Assembly (NCBI GenBank): GCA_030272155.1
Contig: CP126196.1
Coordinates: forward strand, 930,001-994,000
Direction of reading: 5' to 3'
Length of the DNA stretch: 64,000 nucleotides
Source: Tetradesmus obliquus
Taxonomy: Eukaryota; Chlorophyta; Chlorophyceae; Sphaeropleales; Scenedesmaceae
The first letter of the stretch is position 1. Each line of letters starts with the position of its first letter. Below the pieces are notes generated by a model, which had not been told where the DNA came from, ran no database searches, and saw only the letters and a program-made list of their open reading frames with translations. Shown one piece after another: positions 23,614 through 34,435 of this stretch. A program made the position numbers and the translations under genes.

Positions 23614-24250
23614 TGCATGCGCAGGTCACTTTGTACACTGTGATCTGACCCCCCCTGTTTCAGCAACTTTCAGCCACTGCCAGCTTATGATTTTAGCAAC
23701 CTTCAGTGCTGAATCCTGTGCAGTCAATGCTTACGTAAGTGACTGTGAATAATTTGTAAGTCGTGTGCTGCGGCGGTCCTTGTTGCCCCGACCTGAAGTG
23801 GGGCAAAATCACGTGGGTTCTGAAACAAAAAACGACAATAATATGAAGGCATAGGGATCGGCTGGTGCAATCGTCGTTGACTGGTCAGAACAAATTGTAT
23901 GTTGTCATCCCCTGCGGCGTTTCAGTATCATAAGTTGCCTACGGCTGAGCTGCTCCTCGTTCAAACGCTCATCCGCCTAAGCGCCGTTTTGTTCTGCTTG
24001 GATCATGCGTCATTGCAGAGGTGGCCTGTCGAAGCACTGCGCGAACAGCTGCACTCGTCCCATTTCTCTGCGTCCTTCAATAGCCTGCGGTGTTTTGATT
24101 CAACGTTGACAGTTTTCACATGCCTAGATTTGCGCATTGTATATGAGAGTGCCCGCATGCCAACAGCAAGAGTCGTCTGCCCCCTCAGCAAGCAGTAGCG
24201 GGTATCAGAGACCAGCGTAGGCATTTGAGCCACCATTCGTTCACGGAAGC
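23614..24250. other. Upstream region of zipper paralog 2
   Basis: Contains one plus-strand open frame of 99 codons at 23899-24198 (includes LHSSHFSASFNSLRCFDSTL) with no recognised family. It may be a short upstream frame, a relic or chance. Confidence 0.3.
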
Positions 24251-25690
24251 ATGCAAGAGCCATGCCAAGTTCTGAGTGACAGTCAGACCTACAAACAGCA
24301 CTCCAGGGGTGCTTCGTTACTGCTGCCTCAGCAGGAGCAACCCCACCACCAGCAGCAGCAAGATGGTCAGCAGGCACAGGGCAGCGCTGGTGTTAGCAAC
24401 ACCACAGGCGGTTCTTCAGTCGCACCAATAATTAAGAGCAGGGCTGGAAGGAATGTGTCAGGCTACAAGAGAAATTGCATTGCAATCAGCCGCATGGAAA
24501 GAGAGGTGTGTGGTGGCACGCGATCTGCTACGACATTCCCCTGCTGTCCTGCTGTGCGCTACCGCCGATTCATGGCTGCCTGCCTGCCTCCCTAGCTCCC
24601 TGCCTGCCTGCCTGCCTGCCTATCTGCCTTCCTGCCTGCCTGCCTGCCTGCCTGCCTATCTGCCTGCCTAGCTCCCTGCCTGCCTATCTGCCTGCCTGCC
24701 TAGCTCCCTGCCTGCCTGCCTATCTGCCTGCCTGCCTGCCTGCCTGCCTAGCTCCCTGCAAGCACGCGGCATGCTCTGCTGCCACCCTGAAGTGTCTGTG
24801 ATGCGTCTGCTGCCCTGCCGCTGTTTTCCTGCAAACTTTCTCAGGTGGCGCAGCAGCTGGCGCTGGCGCAGCAGCTGGAGGCGGAGCACTGCCGGCTGCA
24901 GGCGGAGCACCAGCTGCTGCTGGAGTGCTGCGATGGCATGGCGCTGCTGCGGCTGCGTGGCAATGAGCACGCAGCAGTAGCAGACGCAGCAGGCTTTGCT
25001 GCAGGGGAGGTGGCGCTGCTGCAGCAGCTGCAGGTAGGGCTTGGGAAAGCAGTGAGCAGCATTGTGCAGCCATGTGTATGTGTGTGTGACACAAAAGTCG
25101 TTGGTTGAGCTGTGTGGGCCGAGCTGGCACGAGCTCAGCACGTGCTGCTGTGCCGCCCGATGTAAACAAACAGTTTTACCAGTCCGCTAATGGACTGCCT
25201 TTGTAACCACAGCAGCGCACTGTACATGCTTGCAAGCTGTGCAGCTGTGCCAGGCATGTACGGCTCATCATAAATCTCTTTTCTCACCCTGGAGTGCTTA
25301 GGGGCTGGTGGCAAAGGGGCTGGTGGCAAAGGGGCTGGTGGCGAGTGCTGTTGTACACAGCAGTGTGTTCAGCTTATGTTGCAGCATGTCCACCCCAGAA
25401 TGTTGCCGCTCATCACATCCCCGCCCTCAGCTTCACTTCACAGCTTCATTTCGACTGCATGAGTGGTGATGGCAAGCTGGCGAGATCATTGTGCACAGCA
25501 CCTAGTTTGCGTAGGGGATGCTCCAGAGGCAAATGCTCTCAGCCTGATATAACCTAAACAGCTGCGTGTCCTGCCATGCAGAACATACACTTCCCCAGCT
25601 CGCCGCTGCTTCCGGGAGTTGCCTTCCCAGGCATCAGCAGCAGCAGCAGCAACAGCACCAGCAGTGGCAGCCCGCCTGCCGCTGATAGCC

Positions 25691-25736
<46 letters not shown>

Positions 25737-26243
25737 GGCAACACCATCGGTCAGCGCCGTTACAGCACGTGACGCTGCAGGAATGCCGCTTGCTGAAGGC
25801 AGCAGGCGTGCTGCAGATCAATGCCTGTCGCCAGATGACGACATCATGTTCTACTTTAGGCATCTGCTGTCGCTGCCGCCGTTCCCGGGTGAGCCTGACA
25901 CATCTGCCAGCAGCGCAGCGCGCCTGTTTGACATGGCCTGCAGCTGAATGAAATCAGCGACAATCGGCGTGCAGTAGACGCCGCCCCCCGACGTCATGCA
26001 CACTCTAGCTTGCAGGGTCTGAGTGGTGCAGCTGTGCCCACTGCTGCAGCTGCTTGACATCTGGGGTTGTGCGCCAGCAAACCAAGAGGGGCCTGAAGTG
26101 GCTTGGCGCAGGTTACTGCAGCCCGCACAGACATACACAATGTCTGTGAGCTGCAGTGTTTGGCTTTGCGGCACGTACACGCTGCGTTACTGCAGTCAAG
26201 GCTGGTACACCAGCAAGTCCGTGAACAACTGCTTGATAACGTC

Positions 26244-26283
<40 letters not shown>

Positions 26284-27303
26284 AGGTGCTGATACCTTGA
26301 CTGTGCGGGAGCTGGTGCTAGACTATGCGCACACTGTGCAGCAGCTGGCGGTGCAGCTGCACCTGCTGCAGCGGCCGCCGGGCATGCAGGACTCCCAACA
26401 GCAGCACCCGGCAGACAGAATCAAGCTGCTTATAGACAGGTGTGATCTGTGCTTTAATGTGGCAGCATTGCACCTGTTGACGCTGACGTTGTTCGGCTGC
26501 TGCGGAGTTGCTGGAATTTCAAGCACTTGCCTTACACTTCTGCTGCTGTGCAGGGAGCTGCGGCATCACACTTGTGTGCTGACAGCGTAGCTGCCGCCGT
26601 CACTGCTGCTGCCGCTGCCGCTGCCGCTGCCGTTCCATTGGTTTGCAGGCACCTGCACCTCATCGTCACGTGCTGAGATCATCGCTGCTGCTGCTTCCGC
26701 TGCTTGCCTGCTGCCGTCTGCACGCACCTGCACTTGATTGTCACGCTGGTGCTGCTGTAGCGCACCGAGGTTGTGGAAGGCTTCATGCTGACCAACTTTG
26801 AGACCCTGGAGGCAGGCGAGGAGCACCAGCTCGACAGCCACCAGTGGGTGCTGCAGCACGCTGGTATAACCCAGCAGCAGGTGCTGCGCATTGGGCGAGC
26901 AGCGGAGTTCTTCGAGCGGCTGCTGGCGCCGATCATGCAGGAGCGGCAGCAGCTGCAGCGCGAGATTGCGGCGCAGCGGGAGCAGATCCTGCAGGACAGC
27001 GGCAGCAGCAGCGACAGCAGCAGCAGCATTGACGGCAGGGGCCACAAGCAGAGCACGGCCAAGCGCGCGGCGATGCTTGTGCGGCCGTCTAGCCTGATGG
27101 GTAAAGAGTACCTGGTGCGGCTGGCTGCATCGTGTGCTGTGTGCGGCCCGCTGACTTATGCGCAGCTTGCTAATCTGGTGGTGCAGATGACGCCACGGCC
27201 GGTGTCATTGCAGCTGCTTGGGAAGCTGCTGCTGCAGCAGTACCAGCAGCAGCAGCAGGCCCAGCAGCAGTCAGCGGCGGCGGTGCGGCTGAAGGAGAAG
27301 TAG
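24251..27303 (+). CDS. Basic/leucine-zipper-like protein, paralog 2
   Basis: Exons 24251-24505, 24845-25033, 25582-25888 and 26286-26439 match paralog 1 in phase; the fourth is exactly 154 nt in both genes. Basic region NVSGYKRNCIAISRMERE is followed by a zipper from LEAEHCRLQAEHQLLLECCD, then DDDIMFYFRHLLSLPPFPG and a helical domain ending in KLLLQQYQQQQQAQQQ. The last coding block 26761-27303 (181 codons, TAG stop) is intact. Where the paralog's last exon begins, this gene has TAG at 26758-26760 in place of the paralog's Gln codon, and the nearest acceptor context reads AC. An in-frame solution exists: a 16-nt microexon 26649-26664 and use of that TAG as the acceptor, giving 487 aa. Otherwise the gene is damaged. 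Function inferred as for paralog 1. Confidence 0.65.
24590..24765 (+). repeat. CCTG-rich microsatellite
   Basis: CCTGCCTGCC interrupted by TATCTGCC and TAGCTCC in a loose 28-40 bp higher-order pattern, inside the first intron of zipper paralog 2. Confidence 0.85.
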
Positions 27304-27419
27304 CGGCGATGGCGGAACCGGGGGTGGCTGTAGCACCTCAGCATGTCGATGCATGTTCACTTCAATGTGGTTGGGGCTGCGGTGGCGCTTGACAGCGTGG
27401 CTCGCTGCTTGCCTGCTGG

Positions 27420-27705
27420 TTGGTCCAGGTGCAATCAGCACGCAGCATGCAGCAGGGACACCCTGCTTCTGCTGCTACTGCCATTGACGAGCCGCACTTG
27501 ACTCTGCTGTCGCAGCCACGGTTGCCGGCTGGCTGATCCAGGTGCATGCAGCATGCAGCAGGGGCAGCAATGTTTTATCGCTGGCGTGGGCCAGCATGCA
27601 GCATGCAGCAGGGACAGCAACGCAGCAGGGACAGCTGCTGGCTGGATGATCCAGGTGCATGCAGCCTGCAGCAGGGACAGCAATGTTTGATCGCTGGCGT
27701 GGGCC
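27420..27705. repeat. Tandem repeat with GCATGCAGCAGGGACAGCA unit
   Basis: Four to five copies of a GCATGCAGCAGGGACAGCAA unit followed by GTTT-ATCGCTGGCGTGGGCC, downstream of the zipper paralog 2 stop. Confidence 0.7.
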
Positions 27706-28246
27706 AGCAGAGTGTGTCGCGGCGCAGGTCAGCGCCGTTTGATCGTTGCTTGGTGCACGCTCTGCAGGCATGGCAGCTTCAGCAGTGCTTGGATGGGGCT
27801 GGGATACCTGGGTGGTTCCTGGATTCATGTGGTTCCTGGATTCATGCTGTGGAGAGTTGCCGGACTACCGTGTGCAGCGTCTTCTTGCTTGATGGCATTA
27901 GCGGTGGCTGCAGGCTGGTTGTTGTTTACAAATGGAGGGGGGCTGCTGCTTCAGTGATGCGGGGTTCTTTGTGCGCGATGATTGTCTATCAGTATCTGTG
28001 ATTGAGCGGTTGGTGCACTGATATATCTTACCGGCTCGTGCGTTCTCCGTTGTGTTAAGAGACTCTGGGGTTCTCAGTTGTTTGCCTGTACTCTGCTCTG
28101 GCCCAATTTTGCAGCCTTGGTCTGTCAGCCTGTGGCGGCTGGCTGTTGTGACTGACGGTGATAATGCTGGATGCAGTAGTGGAACACAGATGCAGCAGTC
28201 CCTGTGCTGGCAATGTTGGTATGACAGCACAGCCGGGCCTGCTGCA

Positions 28247-28289
<43 letters not shown>

Positions 28290-31200
28290 CATTGCAATGG
28301 CATGCCTTTTTAAATACCTTGTCTCGCAGCACAGCAAGGTTCCTGCGGATTGTCTTGTGTTCTGGGGAGCAAGGGGATCTGTTGATGTGTGCCGATGTTC
28401 TGTACGTGTTTTGCTGTTGTGATGGTGGAGGGAACACTGGCCTGCTTAACCAGCAATTTAAGTCATTTGCCTTCCTTTACCATCTTGGTGCTGTCTCTGT
28501 CATACCGTACTTGAATGGTGTTGAATACTTGTTATTCAAAAGCGACCTGATGTTGTCATGACTCAGGCAGTGCCATCAACTATGCATCTGCTGGCACTGC
28601 AGAAGCACTGGCATATCAGGAAATCACACCTTCATGTGATTTTGTTGGAGACTGATCCAGTCAGGTTACACTGTTTTTTGCCGTCAATGTAATATTGCTT
28701 TTGGGTTAACTGGTTAATGGCGAGACTGGTGATTACATGTTGACAATGAGTTGTGCCTGACAAAATCTCTTCGTCAGTTATCAAAATGCATGTTGCACAG
28801 TCGACGCCAGCTGAGGTGAATGCTGGCTGTTGATCTTGCGCCACTGATCAGACTGTTACTCTGATGAGGTTTAACTGCACATGTGGCGAGGCAGTGCATG
28901 ATGCGCCCCAGACAGCAGTTATTCTGCTCAACTGGCGTACTAGCAGGGATGATTCTATAATCCTGCCAGACGTGCTTTGTGCTGTTTTCTTTCTTTCTTA
29001 TTAATTTCTGCCGGACGTGCTTTGGGTGAGGCCGCCACTGCAACTGTGTCGCTGGCGCGCTACGCATGACTGCCGCCGACATGGCGTGCCCTTTGTTCAT
29101 TTTATTTGTTTGTGTTACACGCCTGTATTTTCTTTGTTACGGCGATGTCACAGGGGTCACGTGCTGCCAGGGATCAATGTAGGCCGCCTCTCTTTTGTGG
29201 CGGTGGGTGGGTGGGGTGGGGTGGGCTGGGGGCAGAAGTGGGATGCTCTTGCATGACAAGGTGGATGCTTGCGTGATGATTGCCAGATCTGGGCTGTGCC
29301 AGAGCTCTCAGCATCACTTGCTGTGAATCTTGGCGGGACTTGGTGTCTGATGCTTGGCGGTGCATGCCGCTTGCTGACATGATGCATGCTTGCATGCATG
29401 CTGACCGCGGCGAGCGGGTGCGGTCATCTGCATGCATGAGATTATGTCGGGCATGTGCTACGCAAGGGTTTGGGGCTCGAGCTTTACCAGCTACAGTATG
29501 CTGCATGCTTGAATGGATCCTACATCCATTGGAAGTGTGTTTCGAGCATACATGGGTGTCAAAGGTTTCATCTCAAAACGGCTGTATACACCAGGTTCAC
29601 CTTTGATATGGTTGTGGTGGTTGTACCAAAGGGCAGATCTGTCGGGATTCGTTCGTGCTGCTGGCTTTCCATCTTTGCCACGTGGTGGGTGACGCGGCAA
29701 GTGGCTGTGTGCCTTTTAGAGTTTGGCTTGCACCAATTTGCTTTCGGCTGGTGTCTGACACAGAGCTGTCAGGCGGCTCTTGGCGTGTGATGGTGTGGCT
29801 GCCTGGCATGCTTTCGCAGGAGCTGTGGCCTCAGCATGGCAGCAGTCTGTATGATGCAGCATCACCGTGCCGTCAATGGCTGGCACCCTGTCTGCCTCCG
29901 AGACAGATGTTACATCATCATGTTACCCATCAAGCCATAAGCAAGTGACAGATGTTGACATACAGGGCACTTCCAGCTGGGAAGAGACTTCCTTCTGTGA
30001 TCAAAGAATGACAGCTGCAATTGATGTCGCAATTGTTGCCCGACTGCTAGTGTGCTGTTCAACTGGCAACATGCTGCCAGTTGAACAGCAAGGCTGCGCA
30101 GCCTTGACGCACCTTAACAAAATACGCTGGACTAGTGCCTGTGATGTTACATTTTGTTACATGCAGCGCCACCACACCATGCTTCGAAGCGAATTCGCTG
30201 TGGGGCTTGCTGGCTCCCCTTGGTACAAAAAAATGCATCGCGCCCTGCGCTGTTGGGTCACTCACTGGAAGCTTCCACGTTCTTAAGCCCCACGACATGT
30301 AATGCAATGCAGCTGCTACTGCAAGCGATCCTGCAAGTGACTGCTCACGTCAAGCAGTCCCACAGAAGCGTCGTCAACAATAACAACGGACCACCATGCA
30401 GCTGACATGCAGGCACAACAAGGTGATGTCGGGCACTCAAGCACTCACTCTGAGCACTCAAGCAAAAAACTTGACATCATGCACATAACATGTATATAGT
30501 ATACGCCGCACATAGCCTGAACCGGCGCAGCAATGCATGCATGCACAGGCCAACCCACAGCCCACAGCACCCCTGCATGCAAGCAGACTGTGCCCCTATC
30601 AGCAGTCCAGATGCACCAGATGACCCATCGTGAGGCACAAACACAGCAGCACTGCTGTCTGTTGCTGCGGCACGCACCCCGCATGTTGTACAGTATCTGG
30701 CACACAAGGCATCACAGCAGCTCTCCTCGGAGCTCGGCGCTGCTGATCACTCCAAGACGCCAACCTGGTTCACCAAAGTCATATTCAGCATGCTGCTGCA
30801 GACACCTTCCAACACACTGCAGATGATGTGCTATAGATGCCTGCATTCCACCATGTGGTCTGTACACCCCTTCTCTCACTGCGGGGCAAAGCATTTCAGC
30901 TCAGACGTGTGACAACATGTGTACATAGCCACAGCCTGTTATGCAGTGAACAGCAGCCGTAAATAGTATGCGACATTCAGCGCCCTGCTGGCTTCTCCAA
31001 TCCAACACAAGCTTCCAAAACAGCCGGTTGCAGCAGGCAGCTCATGTATGCTGTTAGTGATTGCTCTCCCTCCTACGCACTGTGTAACGGCAACAATCCC
31101 TACCTACTGCCACGAGCCAGCGGCTGAAACCACGCAGAAACACATCTGAGAAGCTATTGCACATGTGCACTGTTAATCAACCAGCACGTGCGCCAACAAC

Positions 31201-31790
31201 CTTGTGAAACACATGTGCACCATCAGCTGCTGTTGCAAACCAGTCACGGTCAAGCATCACTTTGCTCCCTGCAGGCAACTGTCCTTGCTGGGGGTATCAG
31301 CTCTCATACAATAGACGGCACATCACCGTAACCACAACAGTAAATATGCAAGCTTTCTGCAGCAGCAAGAGCGTTACGCAGCTTTGACTTTGACTACCAC
31401 CCTTGGGCCAGAAGCCCCTGGCCAGAACCCATCTCAAAACAAACCCAAGTTCAAACAGCACAGCATGCCACTGAAGGCGGCTCACACAGTCACGCCAAAC
31501 TCAACCCTTGATGTTCATGATGCTGACCTAGTGTGTCACTGCAGCCATCACTTGTCTTTATTTGTCACCTGCTATCCTGCTGCGTTCATCAGATGTACTC
31601 AGCAACCACTGTCGATGCCTCTTATCACCTGTATCGCTGTTGTCCTTGCATACGCCCCAAACCTCTGCTGATGCTGCCGTACGCACAAGCACTTCCTGAC
31701 TGTCCATCCAGCACTAACATGCCTGTTTTTTGCACTTGCTTCAGACCTCACGGCTCCGCACTCCTCTGCAGCAGCGCTGAAGATGGGTGA
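27706..31790. other. Gene-poor interval
   Basis: No exon chain, family motif or mobile element could be supported on either strand. It contains a (CTG)n tract at 28245-28281, a 9-bp-stem hairpin at 28567-28600 and the palindrome pair at 30054-30105. Confidence 0.45.
30054..30105. other. Two adjacent perfect palindromes
   Basis: GCTGTTCAACTGGCA (30054-30068), a 6-nt spacer, then its exact reverse complement (30075-30089). Directly adjoining is the 16-bp perfect palindrome AAGGCTGCGCAGCCTT (30090-30105). Confidence 0.9.
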
Positions 31791-31794
31791 AGCC

Positions 31795-32059
31795 AGCACT
31801 TCAGCACCCAGTGCAACGCGCCGCCGCAGCTCACCCTCCACCCATGCCGAGAGATCACTTTGAAATCCCTTCTTCACGCCCCACTCGCCAGCAGAGGTTG
31901 TTCACTTATCCCCACGCTGAAGCAAGAGAGCTAAAGATAGGGGAAGCTGGCGGTTCAGCGCTGAGGGGAATCCTGCGCCCCAGCTCGCCCTCCAGCCTTG
32001 CTGAGTCAGCGCTTGCTGAGCCCCCTTCCACACCGTACCCCACTGCTGCATCAGAGGCT
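31795..32059 (-). repeat. Two downstream copies of the calredoxin-like gene's coding tail
   Basis: Minus-strand segments at about 31925-32000 (ARLEGELGRRIPLSAEPPAS) and 31795-31870 (VEGELRRRVALGAEVLASPI) repeat the terminal coding sequence that ends at 32060. They lie beyond the stop, in the presumed 3' UTR. Confidence 0.7.
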
Positions 32060-34393
32060 TCACTCTGTATCTGAATCTGAAGCGAGCGAGCCGAAAATAG
32101 GCGATGACGGCAGCTCAGCGCTGAGCGGGATGCGCCGCCGCAGCTCGCCCTCCAGCCGCGCTGAGTCAGCGCCGGAGAAGTGGCACACCAGGTCCCCTGC
32201 CTGGAACAGGAAGAAGGCGGGAGTGGAGCGCACCTGGCAGCAGCAGCAGCAGCGGCAGCAGCAGTGTGTTGGGTGAGTTAGCGCCTGAGAAGTGGCACAC
32301 CAGGTCCCCTGCTTGGAACAGGAAGAAGACGGGAGTGGAGCGCACCTGCAGTGACAGCAGCAGCAGCAGCAACAATACAGCAGAAGAAGAAGCGTTGGCG
32401 TGACGGTGAGATTCGCAGTCAACCGCGGAGTAAGCAGGTGGACGAGGTGCAGTGCATATTGCGGTGTTGCTATGTGTAGCAGCATCTGCAGGCGCCTAAA
32501 CCGCACAGATGGCTGCGCAGAGCGCAGCTGCCGCAGCAAACTGTGTGTGCATGTGTGCGTGTACCTGCATGTTGCGGCATCTGGTCACCCAAGAGCTCAA
32601 TGCATGCATGCAAAACAACAAGGCCCTATCACTTCCTTGTTTAAAGCCAGCCGGCCAAACCAGGCAGCTCACCAGCAGCTGGTGCCTGAAGAGTGCCTTG
32701 GTGGTGCATGTGTGACGCATGCAACAGCAAGTGAGTCAAGTCCATTCATACACAACCATACCCCCAGGGCAGCAGCTCACCAGCAGCTGGTCCGCGAAGA
32801 GCTCCTTGGGGAGTGGCTGTGAATTACAAAAAATGGGTTGAGTGGTTATCCCACATGGCAGCCCCAAAGCTCACCACTAGCTGGTCCCGGAGCAGCTCCT
32901 TGGCGGTGCATGCGTGTGCAAAGCAAGTGAGCCAAGAGTCTGCTATTAAGCCAATGACCCAAATGAGTGACCCAGCTCAGCAGCTCACCAGCAGCTGGTC
33001 CCTGAAGAGCTCCTTGGGGGTGTCATTCCAACTTCTTTTGAAAACTTTGAATGACCAAATTCCATGCAACTGATATGGAACTAGTCAAGAATGGTTTTGG
33101 AGATAGCCTGCATGGCAGCTCTGCTCACCAGCAGCTGGTCCCTGAACAGCTCCTTGGTGGTGGCGTTCATGTTGCCCCACAGCATGACCACGTCCAGCGA
33201 GGGGTACGCGCACGCCAGCGCCTGCAGCAGCAGCAGATGGAAGTCACAGTCACATTCTTGATCTGCTGCACGACGGCCATGCTGGCACTGCATCATGAGC
33301 TTGACCTTCAGGCAGGCTATTTGCGTTCTTTGATCTTCTACATATGTACGCGCATGCTTACTGTGCCTCAAACACCTTGCATTCATATTGCCCACCTTGA
33401 TCTGTTGCACGATAGCCCTGCTGGCGGCGCACCAGGTGATGCCAGCCATCAGCAGCCTCTTACACACCCTTCTTGAAAACAAGGCTTTGTCAAACATCAT
33501 AAACCCTGTATTGCCCACCTTGATTTGCTGCACAATAGCCCTGCTTGCGCTGCACCAGGTGGTGCCAGCCATCAGCAGCAGCAGCCGGTCGCCAGCAGCA
33601 GCCCGCATCACAGCAGCATCAAGGTCCTCCTGGCGCATCACCTGCTTGAAGTCATCTGCTGCAACAGCCTGCAGTGATAGTTGCAGCAGCAGCAGCAGCA
33701 AGCATAACAGGTGGCGGTTGATTTGCTTTTTCTCACACAAACACAGTACACTGTCAGGTACGCCGCCAGATTTGAGCAGATGTACAAAAGCGCTGCTGCC
33801 AAGGGCTTTGACGCCACGCCAGAGCACTCACATGGATCACAGCCCTGGTGGTGGTGGGGCTCTGCGGCCGTGCCCCCAAGTGTGACAGCACCTCCCGGGC
33901 ATCCATATTACCGGCAGCGGCTGGGTGTGTTACTACACCGAAGGCAAGTAATCAGTGCAACGCTCATCCACTCACGTGTATGATTGCGCGTGGTGGTGGG
34001 GCCCTCGACCAGCATTGTGAACAAGCCCAGCTATAGCCACCCAGGTACACCAGGAATACATCCGATGTATCAGCTGCAGCCAGCCACGCAGCTGTGATAT
34101 GAGAAAGCCAAGGGCGACAACGCACTCACGTGGATGACTGCCCGTGCAGTGGTGGGGCTCTCTGGCCGCGCCCAGCAAAAACACACAAGGACAACAGGCA
34201 GCTGCAGGCAGACAAGCCTAGCGCTGCTGAGCACTTGCTGCAGGCCACTCACATGAATGACTGCTCGTGTGGTGGTGGGGCTCTCCGGCCGTGCCCCCAG
34301 GTATGACAGCACCTCCCGCGCATCCAGCATGTTGTCCTTCATTAGAGCCATGAAGCCGCCTAGGCCCAACTTGCCATCAACTGCACCATACCT

Positions 34394-34435
<42 letters not shown>

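Noticed and set aside
28632-28844. Minus-strand 70-codon frame as a retroelement remnant
   Set aside because: No reverse transcriptase, integrase or capsid motif, and no terminal repeats around it.
29655-30286. Plus-strand frames of 97 and 139 codons as a gene
   Set aside because: No family signal, no consistent splice sites, and one frame runs through the palindrome pair.
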